Positions 26,431 to 35,188 of a stretch of 64,000 nucleotides of DNA are shown one piece after another. How positions within the stretch are numbered: position 1 is the first letter of the stretch; each line of letters starts with the position of its first letter. The DNA is taken from contig NZ_JOEM01000027.1 in assembly GCF_000718135.1 (NCBI RefSeq), forward strand, positions 13,621 through 77,620, in the 5' to 3' direction. The stretch comes from Streptomyces cyaneofuscatus. GTDB lineage: Bacteria > Actinomycetota > Actinomycetes > Streptomycetales > Streptomycetaceae. The position numbers were made by a program, and so were the translations under genes. Under the pieces are notes generated by a model, which saw only the letters and a list, made by a program, of their open reading frames with translations, was not told the origin of the DNA and made no database searches.

Positions 26431-26539
26431 CTAGGGTCGTGTCCAGCCACGGGAAGCCCTACTTCCTTGGTGGTGAGGCCCTCGGCCGGGACGCCAATCC
26501 TGACCGGGGGCTGCTGCGTTCTGGTGCGAACGACCCTAG
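26431..26539 (-). ncRNA. candidate structured RNA upstream of the LAGLIDADG remnant
   Basis: Exact 10-bp inverted repeat CTAGGGTCGT (26431-26440) / ACGACCCTAG (26530-26539) encloses 89 bases. Read on the minus strand, the interior can form two more stems. One is CCAC...GTGG with an inner GGAAG-TAGGG-CTTCC. The other is GCCC...GGGC with an inner CCGG/CCGG. A closing helix around sub-hairpins is the architecture of a regulatory or mobile-element RNA. It lacks tRNA features. Coding potential is poor and the only gene-like sequence just downstream is the endonuclease remnant. Strand is assumed from that gene. Confidence 0.4.
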
Positions 26540-26560
26540 GCAGCGCATGCGGCGACCGGG

Positions 26561-26584
26561 CGGGTGATCGGCGCTGATCACCCG
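26561..26584 (-). terminator. inverted repeat after the SDR gene
   Basis: CGGGTGATC (26561) and GATCACCCG (26576) form a 9-bp stem with a 6-base loop, 29 bases beyond the stop of the SDR gene on the minus strand. Probable terminator. Confidence 0.5.
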
Positions 26585-26612
26585 TACGAGTGGTCGACGG
26601 GAGGCGGGGGCC

Positions 26613-27371
26613 TCAGAGCACGCGGTGGACCTTCGTGTTGGAGGCCTGGGCGCGGGGGCGGACGACCAGGAGGTCGATGTTGACGTGGCTGGGGCGGGTG
26701 ACGGCCCAGCCGATGGTGTCGGCCACGTCCTCGGCGGTGAGGGGGGCGTCCACGCCCGCGTAGACCTTGGCGGCCTTCTCGGTGTCGCCGCGGAAGCGGG
26801 TGGTGGCGAACTCGTCGGTCTTGACCATGCCGGGGGCCACCTCGATCACGCGGACCGGGGTGCCGACGATCTCCAGGCGCAGGGTCTCCGCGAGGACGTG
26901 CTCGCCGTGCTTGGCGGCCACGTAGCCGCCGCCGCCCTCGTAGGAGGAGAGGGCGGCGGTGGAGGAGAGGATCACGATGGTGCCGTCGCCGCTCGCGGTG
27001 AGGGCGGGGAGCAGGGCCTGGGTGACGTTGAGGGTGCCGATCACGTTCGTCTCGTACATCTGGCGCCAGTCGGCGGGGTCGCCGGTCGCGACCGGGTCGG
27101 CGCCCAGTGCGCCGCCCGCGTTGTTGACGAGGAGGGCGAGGGAGCGGAAGGCGGTGGCGAACTCGTCGACGGCCGTGCGGTCGGTCACGTCCAGGGCGTA
27201 GGCCGTCGCCTCGTGGCCGGCCTCGGTGATCTCGGCGGCGAGCGCCTCGATCCGGTCCTTGCGGCGCGCGGTGAGCACGACCCGGTATCCGGCGGCGGCC
27301 AGGGTGCGGGCGGTCGCGGCGCCGATGCCGCTGCTCGCGCCGGTGACGACGGCGATGGGGGTGGCGGTCAT
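26613..27371 (-). CDS. SDR family NAD(P)-dependent oxidoreductase
   Basis: Encodes 252 residues, the classical short-chain dehydrogenase length. It has the TGASSGIG cofactor turn at residues 10-17, NNAGG near 88, catalytic Ser in ILSSTAALSS around 135, and YVAAKHG (Tyr-x3-Lys) near 150. PGMVKTDEF follows the active site. ARR after the second strand suggests NADPH preference. Substrate is not deducible. The nearest family resemblance is to the YdfG-type 3-hydroxy acid dehydrogenases. Confidence 0.93.
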   Translation of the reverse strand: MTATPIAVVTGASSGIGAATARTLAAAGYRVVLTARRKDRIEALAAEITEAGHEATAYALDVTDRTAVDEFATAFRSLALLVNNAGGALGADPVATGDPADWRQMYETNVIGTLNVTQALLPALTASGDGTIVILSSTAALSSYEGGGGYVAAKHGEHVLAETLRLEIVGTPVRVIEVAPGMVKTDEFATTRFRGDTEKAAKVYAGVDAPLTAEDVADTIGWAVTRPSHVNIDLLVVRPRAQASNTKVHRVL

Positions 27372-27555
27372 GGCGATCTCCTCGGGCAGTTGATCGGTAA
27401 CGGGAAAAGAATAGGCAGCCGTTGCCCGCCCGGCCCGGGTGTCCCAGGTTCGCGATACGTGACCTGCATGACGCGCGTGGGCTGTGCGGGTGGGTAAGAG
27501 CGCGTCGAGTTCGTCCTTTCATCGGGTTATCGGGTGGTATCCGTATCTTTCGGGC

Positions 27556-28101
27556 ATGGGACTGACGCGTAAAGGACTGCTGAGGCCGCTGTCCGCCGCC
27601 GTGGCGATGGCGGCGACGACCGTACTGGCGGCGGGCGCCGCCGCGGCGCCTGTTGATGTGGACCCTGTCGATGCGGCGTCCGCTCCGGGAGCTGCCGCCG
27701 CCCCCGCCGCCCCCGTGCCCCGGGCGGACCTCTCCCATCACGGGCACGTCTCCCTCTGGGGGGACCACATCGCGATCCGGATCCGGTCCGAGAACCGGGG
27801 GCCCTCCGATGTGACCGCCTCGACCGTACGGCTGCGCTTCTCCGCGCCGCTCGCCGCGAGCCAGGAGTTGCCGTACGGCTGCCTCCGGGGCGGCAAGGCG
27901 ACCGTGCTCTGCGAGACGGGCGGGCTGCGTTCCGCCGGCGGGGCCCGGCAGACCGCGCTCGACCTGACGCTGGCCGGCAGCCCCGACGAGGTCGTCGTAC
28001 GGCTCGACACCGTCTGGAGCGGCGGGGCGCGGGACACGGACCGCACGAACGACGTGCACGAGGTGCTCGCGCCCGCCACCGGGGACGCGTACGCCTTCTG
28101 A
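27556..28101 (+). CDS. small secreted protein with a DUF11-like beta domain
   Basis: Encodes 181 residues. A signal peptide (KGLLRPLSAAVAMAATTVLAAGAAAA) is followed by an Ala/Pro linker. A single beta-rich domain then starts near residue 60: LSHHGHVSLWGDHIAIRIRSENRGPSDVTASTVRLRFSAP, the pattern of DUF11/CARDB-like extracellular modules. It includes two Cys (YGCLRGG and VLCETGG) probably joined by a disulfide, and NDVHEVLAP at the end. No sortase motif or anchor, so it is likely released into the medium. ATG 27556. Confidence 0.8.
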   Translation: MGLTRKGLLRPLSAAVAMAATTVLAAGAAAAPVDVDPVDAASAPGAAAAPAAPVPRADLSHHGHVSLWGDHIAIRIRSENRGPSDVTASTVRLRFSAPLAASQELPYGCLRGGKATVLCETGGLRSAGGARQTALDLTLAGSPDEVVVRLDTVWSGGARDTDRTNDVHEVLAPATGDAYAF

Positions 28102-28129
28102 GCCGGTCCGGGTCCGGTGGGGCCCGTCG

Positions 28130-28864
28130 CTACGCCGCCGCGCCGCCGAACTCCCGTACCGCGTCGGCCACGATCGTCTCCAGGTGCCCGTGGTGCGCGC
28201 CCCGCCAGTACACCCGGGCGCACTCCGTGCACTGCGCGAACACGTCGTACGCCTGCTGGGTGCCGTGCTCCAGCAGATCGCTCACCGCGGCCTTGTCCGC
28301 CCCCGCCAGCGTCCCGTTGCAGGCGGTGCATCGGGTCCACGGGGCGAGGGCCGGGGCGAAGCGGCCGAGGATGTCGCGGAGCTGTTCCTGGGGGCGGTCG
28401 CTGTAGACGTACGCCCCCGCCCAGATCTCCCGGCGGCGCAGCAGCCCGCGGTCCCGGGAGAGCAGGACGCGCCGCTCCCGCGCGGAGAGGGCGGCGAGCG
28501 CGGGGTCGCCGATGTCCTCGCTCTCGTACGCCGCGTCCACGCCGAGCAGCCGCAACCTGCGCGCCAGCGTGCCGAGATGGACGTCGAGGAGGAAGCGCAG
28601 GGGTGCGCCGGGGACCTGCTGGGGGCGTTCGACGGCCCGTACCTCGATGTGTTCGTCCGGTCCCGGGATGTGGGAGCGGGTCACCGGGGCGCCGTTCGCG
28701 AGGAGTTCCCCGGCCTCGGTGAGCGGGACGCCGAGGGACTCGATGACATGGCCGAGGGTGGAGGCGCCGTCGGTGGTGAGCGGAGTGGGTCCCTGGCGTC
28801 GGTCGTGGGGGACGAAGAGCCGCAGCTCAGGGGCTACTTCGAGGGTGATCTCGGGTCCGTTCAC
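28130..28864 (-). CDS. Mut7-C RNase domain protein with ubiquitin-like N-terminus
   Basis: Encodes 244 residues. Residues 1-80 form a ThiS/ubiquitin-like Mut7-C N-domain (ITLEVAPELRLFVP, VESLGVPLTEAGELLANG). Residues about 85-235 are a Mut7-C PIN-fold RNase: FLLDVHLGTLARRLRLLGVDAAYE, a SRDRGLLRR motif, then four zinc-type cysteines (CTACNG, CTECARVYWRGAHH). The acidic residues of the PIN core (Asp in LLDVH, DIGD, SRD) are present. An RNA-cleaving role is expected from the family but the target is unknown. Confidence 0.9.
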   Translation of the reverse strand: MNGPEITLEVAPELRLFVPHDRRQGPTPLTTDGASTLGHVIESLGVPLTEAGELLANGAPVTRSHIPGPDEHIEVRAVERPQQVPGAPLRFLLDVHLGTLARRLRLLGVDAAYESEDIGDPALAALSARERRVLLSRDRGLLRRREIWAGAYVYSDRPQEQLRDILGRFAPALAPWTRCTACNGTLAGADKAAVSDLLEHGTQQAYDVFAQCTECARVYWRGAHHGHLETIVADAVREFGGAAA

Positions 28865-28911
28865 CTGGTCAGGATGTCACCGGGGCGGGGTGGGCTGCCA
28901 GGGAATTGGGG

Positions 28912-29742
28912 CTACGGAGGTGGCGCGGCGTACGCCGTCGGGGGCACGCCCACCGTGGCGGTGAAGTCCCGTACCAGGTGGGCCTGGTCGCTGTAGCCGA
29001 GGTCCGCCGCCAGCCGCGCCCAGTCCACCGCCGGGTCGGACTCCGCGCGCTCCAGCGCCTCGTGGATGCGGTAGCGGAGGATGACCCACTTCGGGCCCAC
29101 CCCGACGTACGCGGAGAAGAGCCGTTGCAGGGAGCGCGGGGTCAGGCCCGTGTCCCGGGCGAGCTGTCCGGCCCGGCACACCGAGCGGTCCGTACGCACC
29201 CGGTCGGCCAGCTCCATCGCCAGCGTGGCCTGCGGGTCGGGGCGCGGCTCCAGGGCGAGCAGGCAGGCGTCCAGTGCGGCGACCCGGGCGTCCTCGTCGG
29301 CCGGGTCCAGGACGGCGCCGAGGGGCGGCGGCGTACGCAGCACCTCGGCGGCGTCGACCTGGCGTCCGGTCAGGTCGCTCAGGGCGTGCTCCGGCGCGAA
29401 CGGGCGGAATCCGCCGGGCCGGAACTGCACCCCGCAGACCCGGCCGCGCCCGGTCAGCTTCCGGGTGAAGAGTCCGAGGCCGATGCCCGCCACCTCGGCG
29501 TACCCGGCTCGTTCGCGGGCGCTCTCCCCGGCCTCGTACCGCTGGACGACGAGGTTCACCGACGGGTGCGGGACGACGTGGGCCGCGTACGGCTGGTCGA
29601 GGTCCCAGTCGATGAGCCAGTAGTGCTCCAGGTAGGGGCGGAGCGCGGGGGCGGGCTCGCGGCGGCGGAAGTGGACGCGCGTGAACAGGTCCGGGGCGTC
29701 CACGATGCCCCGGGTGTCGCGGCGAGGTCCGGCGGCGGCCAT
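28912..29742 (-). CDS. AraC family transcriptional regulator
   Basis: Encodes 276 residues. The N-terminal domain of about 170 residues (RPYLEHYWLIDWDL, VQFRPGGFRPF) is a DUF6597-like sensing region. The C-terminal double HTH (about 190-270) has RDTGLTPRSLQRLFSAYVGVGPKWV and AADLGYSDQAHLVRDFTATVGVPP. ATG 29742 is chosen over upstream in-frame codons because the region before it is Arg-rich and unlike protein. It is divergent from the maleylpyruvate isomerase-like gene, which it may regulate. Confidence 0.92.
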   Translation of the reverse strand: MAAAGPRRDTRGIVDAPDLFTRVHFRRREPAPALRPYLEHYWLIDWDLDQPYAAHVVPHPSVNLVVQRYEAGESARERAGYAEVAGIGLGLFTRKLTGRGRVCGVQFRPGGFRPFAPEHALSDLTGRQVDAAEVLRTPPPLGAVLDPADEDARVAALDACLLALEPRPDPQATLAMELADRVRTDRSVCRAGQLARDTGLTPRSLQRLFSAYVGVGPKWVILRYRIHEALERAESDPAVDWARLAADLGYSDQAHLVRDFTATVGVPPTAYAAPPP

Positions 29743-29842
29743 GACATCGATCCTAGGGCGTGTCCGGCGGTGGGGCCTGTCGCGTTTCCTCCTGTCGCGT
29801 TTCTTCAAGACGGGGCGGGTGCGGAGGGGGAGCGTGGGAGCC

Positions 29843-30421
29843 ATGACACAGACGATCGGTGCATTGCTGGAAGCCGCCGCCGGCCGGGCTCTGCCCGTCG
29901 TGCGGGGGATCGACGACGGGCAGCTGGACCGCCGTACGCCGTGCGAGGAGTACGACGTACGGGCGCTGCTGAACCACCTGTTCCTGGTGGTCGTGAACTT
30001 CCAGGCCCTCGCGGCCCGTGAGGAGGCGGATTTCGGCCGGGAGCCGGAGTTCGTGACGGGTGACTGGCGGGGCAGCTTCGGTGAGGAGACCGCCCGGCTG
30101 GTGGAGGCGTGGAGCGTGCCGGGTGCCGAGGAGGGCGCGACCGGGCAGATGGGGCTGTCGGCCCGGACGGTGGGGCTGATGGTGTTGGGCGATCTGACCG
30201 TGCACGCGTGGGACCTGGCGCGGGCGACGGGTGCGGAGTTCGTCCCGGATCCGGGGGTGGTCGAGGAGGTGGGGCCGGGGCTGGCGGCTCTGGCGCCGCA
30301 GGCCCGGGAGATGAAGGTGTTCGGTGAGCCGTTCCCGGTGGGGGCGGGGGCTACGGCTTTCGAGCGGGTGCTGGCCGTGACGGGGCGCGATCCGGGGTGG
30401 AGCGGTCCGGCCGGGGGCTGA
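29843..30421 (+). CDS. TIGR03086 family metal-binding protein (mycothiol-dependent isomerase-like fold)
   Basis: Encodes 192 residues of the DinB/MDMPI four-helix fold. The metal-binding histidines fit the TIGR03086 pattern: LLNHLFLVVVNFQALA near residue 45 and LGDLTVHAWDLARATG near 120. The family is found in actinobacteria that make mycothiol, and its members are predicted mycothiol-dependent transferases. ATG 29843 has GGGAGCC upstream. It starts 100 bp from the divergent AraC regulator. Confidence 0.88.
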   Translation: MTQTIGALLEAAAGRALPVVRGIDDGQLDRRTPCEEYDVRALLNHLFLVVVNFQALAAREEADFGREPEFVTGDWRGSFGEETARLVEAWSVPGAEEGATGQMGLSARTVGLMVLGDLTVHAWDLARATGAEFVPDPGVVEEVGPGLAALAPQAREMKVFGEPFPVGAGATAFERVLAVTGRDPGWSGPAGG

Positions 30422-30526
30422 GCGCGGCGTACGCGTTCCGGGCAGGTCGGCCGAAGGTCGGACTTCAGCCATTTATTTGGCGTGATCCGACCGAATCGGC
30501 GCAGGTGGGGCCGGTCCGGCGGGCGT

Positions 30527-31957
30527 TCAGGCGGGCGGCTCCGCCGCGGGCAGCCGCCCCGTGCGTACGGCGTCGACGAGGGCTCGGTGGTCGCGCTCGT
30601 TCTGGTCGGCGTACGCCTCCGCGAAGGTGGCGAGCGCGCGGTCGAACGTGTCGCCGCCGCCCAGGTACGCGGCGATCGCGATGCGGTCGCCGGACCGTGC
30701 GTGGGCGCGGGCCAATGTGGCCCCGCACAGTTCGCCGAAGACCCGCATGTCCTTGGGCCGCATCTTCTCCGGCACGGCGATGCCCTTCCAGTCCCGCAGC
30801 TGGCGGATGTAGAAGTCGCGCCGCTTGCCGTCGATGCCGTCGACCCGTTCCCAGCCGAGGAAGATGTCGCTCGTGGCCTGCATCAGCCGCTGGCCCGAGA
30901 CCACCCGCTCGCCCTGGTTGCGGTACCGGCTCGGGCCGGTGTGCGCGGCGAGTACCGAGGTGTCGGCCTCCTTGGCCTGGAGGAGGAGCGGGTCCCGGTC
31001 GTCCCGGCCGAGGAGGAGGAAGATCCAGCACCGGGTGCCGACGCTGCCCACGCCGACGACCTTGCGGGCGACGTCGGCCAGGCGGTAGTCGGCCAGGAGG
31101 TGGCGCCGGTCGGAGGCGAGGGTGCGGCCGTACCGCTGGAGCAGGCCGCGGAACCGGTCCTCCAGGGCGCTGCGTTCGAGGTCGGGCAGCAGGTCGGCGG
31201 CCGGGACGAGCAGCGGCGGGTCGGGGGCGATCCTGGGGCGGCCGGCGACCGTCCGGGTGAGCTTGTCGAAGGCCTGGAGGCTGTCGCGGGTACGGGCCTT
31301 CGCCATCGCCCGGACCAGGTTCCGGCGACCGTGCTTGGTCCCGTGGCGCCCGGTGGCCAGGGCCTCCAGGAGGTCCGCGTCGATCTTCGCGTACCAGACG
31401 CCGAGGTTGCCCGTCTCCGCGAAGCGGATCATCGCCGTGCGGTACGAGCGGACCGTGGCGCGCACGACGCGGGCGCGCTCGGTGTCGTCGAAGCCGTTGG
31501 CCCGGCCCGCGATGACGAGGCTCGCCGCGAGCCGTTTGACGTCCCATTCCCAGGGCCCCGGCAGGGTCTCGTCGAAGTCGTTGATGTCGAACATCAGCTG
31601 CCTCTCCGGCGAGGCGAGCAGGCGGAAGTTCAGCAGGTGCGCGTCGCCGCAGAGCTGGGCCGTGATCCCCGAGACCGGGGTGCCGGCCAGGTCGGACGCC
31701 ATGATCGCGGCGGCGCCCCGGTAGAAGCGGAACGGGGACTCCGTCATCCGGCTGTAGCGGATCGGTACGAGCTCGGGCACCCGGGCCGCGGACTGCGCCT
31801 CCAGGACCGCCAGCGGGTCGGGGCGGCCGGGGGACGGCTCGTACCCGGCGTGGCCCGACCGGGATGAGCGGCGCCGTGCCTCCTTGCCGAGCGCCGCACG
31901 CTCGGCGGGTGTGAGGCGGGGCTCGGCCCGCATGGCGGTGGTGGTGTCGTGGGACAT
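30527..31957 (-). CDS. DUF2252 protein with kinase-like motifs
   Basis: Encodes 476 residues, typical for DUF2252. GDAHLLNFRLL near residue 105 and FDINDFDETLPGPWEWDVKRLAAS near 125 resemble the catalytic HxxN and DFD loops of aminoglycoside-phosphotransferase-like kinases. Later blocks include VGVGSVGTRCWIFLLLGRD and GERVVSGQRLMQATSDIFLGW. The family is widespread in actinomycetes and no substrate is established. ATG 31957. Stands alone. Confidence 0.9.
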   Translation of the reverse strand: MSHDTTTAMRAEPRLTPAERAALGKEARRRSSRSGHAGYEPSPGRPDPLAVLEAQSAARVPELVPIRYSRMTESPFRFYRGAAAIMASDLAGTPVSGITAQLCGDAHLLNFRLLASPERQLMFDINDFDETLPGPWEWDVKRLAASLVIAGRANGFDDTERARVVRATVRSYRTAMIRFAETGNLGVWYAKIDADLLEALATGRHGTKHGRRNLVRAMAKARTRDSLQAFDKLTRTVAGRPRIAPDPPLLVPAADLLPDLERSALEDRFRGLLQRYGRTLASDRRHLLADYRLADVARKVVGVGSVGTRCWIFLLLGRDDRDPLLLQAKEADTSVLAAHTGPSRYRNQGERVVSGQRLMQATSDIFLGWERVDGIDGKRRDFYIRQLRDWKGIAVPEKMRPKDMRVFGELCGATLARAHARSGDRIAIAAYLGGGDTFDRALATFAEAYADQNERDHRALVDAVRTGRLPAAEPPA

Positions 31958-32067
31958 GGGCGGCCCTCCTGCCTGGTCCCACGGTAGGACCCGCCGGGGG
32001 ATCGCGCAGGGCGCGCCTGAACCGGCGGTGTCCGCCTCAGGGCCGGATCAGCCGGTGTGATTCCGGC

Positions 32068-32505
32068 TCAGGGCCAGACCAGGCAGTACGCCTGGTGCCC
32101 GGCGTCATGCAGCCGGTGGGAGAAGTCCTGCCACTCGTGGAGCAGCTGGTAGACGTTGAAGGCGTCGCGCGGGCCGCCGCGGTCGGGGACCGTGGACCAG
32201 ATGAAGGCCGCCGCGCCGACGGATTCCTCGCCGACACCGCGCAGGGGGTCGACGACGGTCATCGGGAGCTTGACCACCGCGTAGTCCGGGTGGAGGACGA
32301 CCAGTTCCAGCGGGGGGACCTTGTGCAGGGGTATGCCCTGGATGCCGGTCAGCACCATGGCGGCCACCGTCTCCGGCTTGATCTTGGTGAACATGCCGCC
32401 CATGCCCAGCTCGTCGCCGCCCAGCTCCTCCGGGCGCATCGAAATGGGCACCCGTGCGGCGGTCGCCCCGTCCGGGGCGCCGAAATACTTGTAGGTCACC
32501 CCCAT
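32068..32505 (-). CDS. conserved protein of unknown function
   Basis: Encodes 145 residues starting at MGVTYKYFGAPDGATAARVP. Features include a Gly/Met-rich loop (ELGGDELGMGGMFTKIKPETV), a beta-rich middle (LELVVLHPDYAVVKLPMTVVD) and an aromatic C-terminal helix (YQLLHEWQDFSHRLHDAGHQAYCLVWP). No membrane segment or known motif. ATG 32505 is chosen; the frame extends to 32652, but that extension is low-complexity. It is separated from hemL by a 442-bp gap. Confidence 0.75.
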   Translation of the reverse strand: MGVTYKYFGAPDGATAARVPISMRPEELGGDELGMGGMFTKIKPETVAAMVLTGIQGIPLHKVPPLELVVLHPDYAVVKLPMTVVDPLRGVGEESVGAAAFIWSTVPDRGGPRDAFNVYQLLHEWQDFSHRLHDAGHQAYCLVWP

Positions 32506-32947
32506 CCCGCCACTGCTCCTGATCCCGGGGGGCGGTGTGCTCTCCGCGCCCCTGCCCTGGGCGTGCTCGGCCCGTCGCCGGTGCCGCCCTCGCCGGGCAG
32601 GCTCGGGCCCCAGGTCGTCGGTCCCTTCGCCCACTCCGCCACCGCGATGCATATCTCATCCACCCGACTACTTCTTAGGAGACACAGCCCCCGCCGCGCA
32701 ACCCGATCATCGTGTCAGTGACCTCCCCCACGGGCGTGCGGTGAAACACCTGTCCGCAAGACCGTCCGTGCCTCTGACACCATGGCATGTGTGAGCTTTC
32801 CCTATGTCGCCCCAGTTTCGCAGACGTGAGGGTGCCGACGCTCTTCCGTGATACGGGGGGAGCGCGCTCCCTGCTCACCGGTGGCCGGGATTACCTTGGA
32901 TTCTCCGGCCCGGCCTCCCGATACCCGAATCGCAGATCAGGACCAAA
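32506..32947. other. 442-bp intergenic region before hemL, no gene recognised
   Basis: Divergent gap between the unknown gene at 32068 (-) and hemL (+). Several short frames are open but none has protein-like composition or a ribosome site. It is less G+C-rich than the flanks (for example around 32660-32800) and presumably holds both promoters; I could not define them. Confidence 0.5.
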
Positions 32948-34255
32948 GTGGCGTATTCATACGAAGCCCCAGTTTCGCAGTCGCTGTTCGACCGGGCGTC
33001 CGTCGTGACGCCCGGCGGCGTGAACTCACCCGTGCGTGCCTTCCGGGCCGTGGGCGGTACGCCCCGGTTCATGGTGTCCGGCACCGGTCCGTACCTCACC
33101 GACGCCGACGGCCGTGAGTACGTCGACCTCGTCTGCTCGTGGGGGCCGATGATTCTCGGTCACTCCCACCCCGAGGTCATCGCCGCCGTCCAGGAAGCGG
33201 TCTCCCGGGGCACCTCCTTCGGTACGCCGGGTGAGGGCGAGGTCGCGCTGGCCGAGGAGATCGTGGCGCGGATCGAACCGGTCGAGCAGGTCCGCCTGGT
33301 CTCCTCCGGCACCGAGGCGACGATGTCGGCGATCCGGCTGGCCCGCGGCTTCACCGGCCGCGCCAAGGTCGTGAAGTTCGCCGGCTGCTACCACGGTCAC
33401 GTGGACGCCCTCCTGGCCGCCGCCGGCTCCGGCCTCGCCACCTTCGGCCTGCCCGACACCCCCGGTGTCACGGGCGCCACGGCCGGGGACACCGTCGTGC
33501 TGCCGTACAACGACCTGGACGCCGTGCGGGCCGCCTTCGCCGCGCACCCCGGCGAGATCGCCTGCGTGATCACCGAGGCCTCGCCCGGCAACATGGGCGT
33601 CGTCCCGCCCGCCGAGGGCTTCAACGCCGGCCTCAAGGAGCTGTGCGCCGCCGACGGCGCCCTGTACATCTCCGACGAGGTCATGACGGGCTTCCGTACG
33701 TCCAAGGCCGGCTGGTACGGCATCGACGGCGTCCGCCCCGACCTGATGACCTTCGGCAAGGTCATGGGCGGCGGCTTCCCCGCCGCGGCCTTCGGCGGCC
33801 GCGCCGACGTGATGGCGCACCTCGCCCCGGCCGGCCCGGTCTACCAGGCGGGCACCCTCTCCGGGAACCCGGTCGCCACCGCCGCCGGCCTCGCGCAGCT
33901 GCGGCTGCTCGACGACGCGGCGTACGCGAAGATCGACGCGGTCTCCGCCGAACTGCGCTCCCTGGTGGGTGACGCGTTCACCAAGGAAGGCGTCGCGCAC
34001 ACCGTCTCCTCGGCGAGCAACATGTTCTCGGTCTTCTTCACGGACGAGCCGGTCCGTAATTACGACGACGCGAAGAAGCAGGAAGCCTTCCGTTTCACCG
34101 CCTTCTTCCACTCGATGCTGGAGCAGGGCGTCTACCTGCCGCCCTCCGCCTTCGAGTCCTGGTTCGTCTCCACCGCCCACGACGAGCGGGCGGTCGAGCG
34201 GATCGCCGCCGCCCTGCCCGCCGCCGCCCGTGCCGCATCGGAGGCCACCGCATGA
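32948..34255 (+). CDS. hemL: glutamate-1-semialdehyde 2,1-aminomutase
   Basis: PLP enzyme of 435 residues that makes 5-aminolevulinate from glutamate-1-semialdehyde, the step between HemA and HemB. Hallmarks are [12 protein letters not shown] at the N-terminus, [19 protein letters not shown], the [11 protein letters not shown]sp region, and the PLP lysine in [20 protein letters not shown] near residue 265. GTG 32948 is the start. Its stop overlaps the start of the next gene (ATGA), so the two are translationally coupled. Confidence 0.97.
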   Translation: MAYSYEAPVSQSLFDRASVVTPGGVNSPVRAFRAVGGTPRFMVSGTGPYLTDADGREYVDLVCSWGPMILGHSHPEVIAAVQEAVSRGTSFGTPGEGEVALAEEIVARIEPVEQVRLVSSGTEATMSAIRLARGFTGRAKVVKFAGCYHGHVDALLAAAGSGLATFGLPDTPGVTGATAGDTVVLPYNDLDAVRAAFAAHPGEIACVITEASPGNMGVVPPAEGFNAGLKELCAADGALYISDEVMTGFRTSKAGWYGIDGVRPDLMTFGKVMGGGFPAAAFGGRADVMAHLAPAGPVYQAGTLSGNPVATAAGLAQLRLLDDAAYAKIDAVSAELRSLVGDAFTKEGVAHTVSSASNMFSVFFTDEPVRNYDDAKKQEAFRFTAFFHSMLEQGVYLPPSAFESWFVSTAHDERAVERIAAALPAAARAASEATA

Positions 34256-34977
34256 GCACCGAGAACGCCGGGAGCACCGAGAACGCCGGGAGCGGGAGCG
34301 CCCGCAAGGACATCACCGTGGTGCACCTGATGCGCCACGGCGAGGTGCACAACCCGGACGGTGTGCTGTACGGGCGCCGCACCGGGTTCAGCCTCTCCGA
34401 GCTGGGCCGGCAGATGGCGGACCGGGTCGCCGAGCACCTGGAGAAGCGCGACATCACCCATGTCGTCGCCTCGCCGCTGGAGCGTGCCCAGGAGACGGCC
34501 GCGCCCATCGCCAAGTCGCACAGCCTGGCCCTGGCCACCGACGAGCGGCTCATCGAGGCCGCCAACGTCTTCGAGGGCAAGACCTTCGGCGTCGGTGACG
34601 GGGCGCTGCGGAAGCCGGAGAACTGGAAGCACCTCACCAACCCGTTCAAGCCGTCCTGGGGTGAGCCGTACGTCGAGCAGGTCGTCCGCATGGTGAGCGC
34701 GCTGGACGCGGCCAAGGACGCGGCGCGCGGGCACGAGGCGGTCTGCGTCAGCCACCAGCTGCCGATCTGGATCGTCCGCTCGTTCGTGGAGCGCCGCCGG
34801 CTCTGGCACGACCCGCGCAAGCGCCAGTGCACGCTGGCCTCGCTGACCAGCTTCACGTACCAGGGCGACCGGATCGTCTCGGTGGGCTACTCGGAGCCGG
34901 CCCGGGACCTGGTGCCCGCGCACCTGCTGGCCGGGGCGAAGCCGGTGAAGGGGAAGTCGAAGGCCTTCGGCGCGTAA
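34252..34977 (+). CDS. histidine phosphatase family protein
   Basis: Encodes 241 residues of the phosphoglycerate mutase-like fold. It has the phosphohistidine motif [25 protein letters not shown] near residue 25, the second Arg/Glu set in [17 protein letters not shown], and the proton-relay His in [13 protein letters not shown]. The N-terminus carries a duplicated STENAG unit (an 18-base direct repeat in DNA). Coupled to hemL through ATGA. Substrate unknown; conservation next to hemL suggests a role in the same physiology, which is inference. Confidence 0.92.
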   Translation: MSTENAGSTENAGSGSARKDITVVHLMRHGEVHNPDGVLYGRRTGFSLSELGRQMADRVAEHLEKRDITHVVASPLERAQETAAPIAKSHSLALATDERLIEAANVFEGKTFGVGDGALRKPENWKHLTNPFKPSWGEPYVEQVVRMVSALDAAKDAARGHEAVCVSHQLPIWIVRSFVERRRLWHDPRKRQCTLASLTSFTYQGDRIVSVGYSEPARDLVPAHLLAGAKPVKGKSKAFGA

Positions 34978-35003
34978 TCCCCGTACGCACGCGCCGTGAA
35001 CAT

Positions 35004-35035
35004 ACGGGACCGACCGCCACCGCGGTCGGTCCCGT
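35004..35035 (+). terminator. intrinsic terminator after the hemL operon
   Basis: 14-bp arms (35004-35017, 35022-35035), a 4-base loop, then TCTTC. It separates the hemL unit from the iron-regulated unit that follows. Confidence 0.85.
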
Positions 35036-35058
35036 TCTTCGTCAGAGATGTCGGTACG

Positions 35059-35077
35059 TTAGGTTAGCCTAAGCTAA
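35059..35077 (+). promoter_or_regulatory. iron box (DmdR/IdeR-type operator)
   Basis: TTAGGTTAGCCTAAGCTAA matches the 19-bp iron-box pattern with dyad TTAG...CTAA. It is 28 bp before the short ORF at 35105 and about 100 bp before the esterase gene, the expected place for iron repression. Confidence 0.85.
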
Positions 35078-35104
35078 GTTGGCTCTGACGAGAACGGTGG
35101 AGCG

Positions 35105-35188
35105 ATGACGCACCCTGCCCCGACCACCCTCCCCGACCCGAGACGGGCGCCGCGGTGCGGCCCGGTGAGGCGGTCCGCAGATGAGTGA
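35105..35188 (+). CDS. 27-aa ORF translationally coupled to the esterase gene
   Basis: ATG 35105 follows GGTGGAG by a few bases. The ORF encodes MTHPAPTTLPDPRRAPRCGP plus 7 residues and stops at TGA 35186-35188, overlapping the esterase start (ATG 35181) by 8 bases. The esterase ATG has no strong ribosome site of its own. Ribosomes ending the short ORF could therefore re-initiate on it. It may be a leader peptide or a genuine small protein. Confidence 0.45.
   Translation: MTHPAPTTLPDPRRAPRCGPVRRSADE

Noticed and set aside
26431..26539. tRNA or tmRNA gene
   Set aside because: The closing stem is 10 bp, and there is no T-loop GTTCRA motif, anticodon arm or 3' CCA-type acceptor arrangement.
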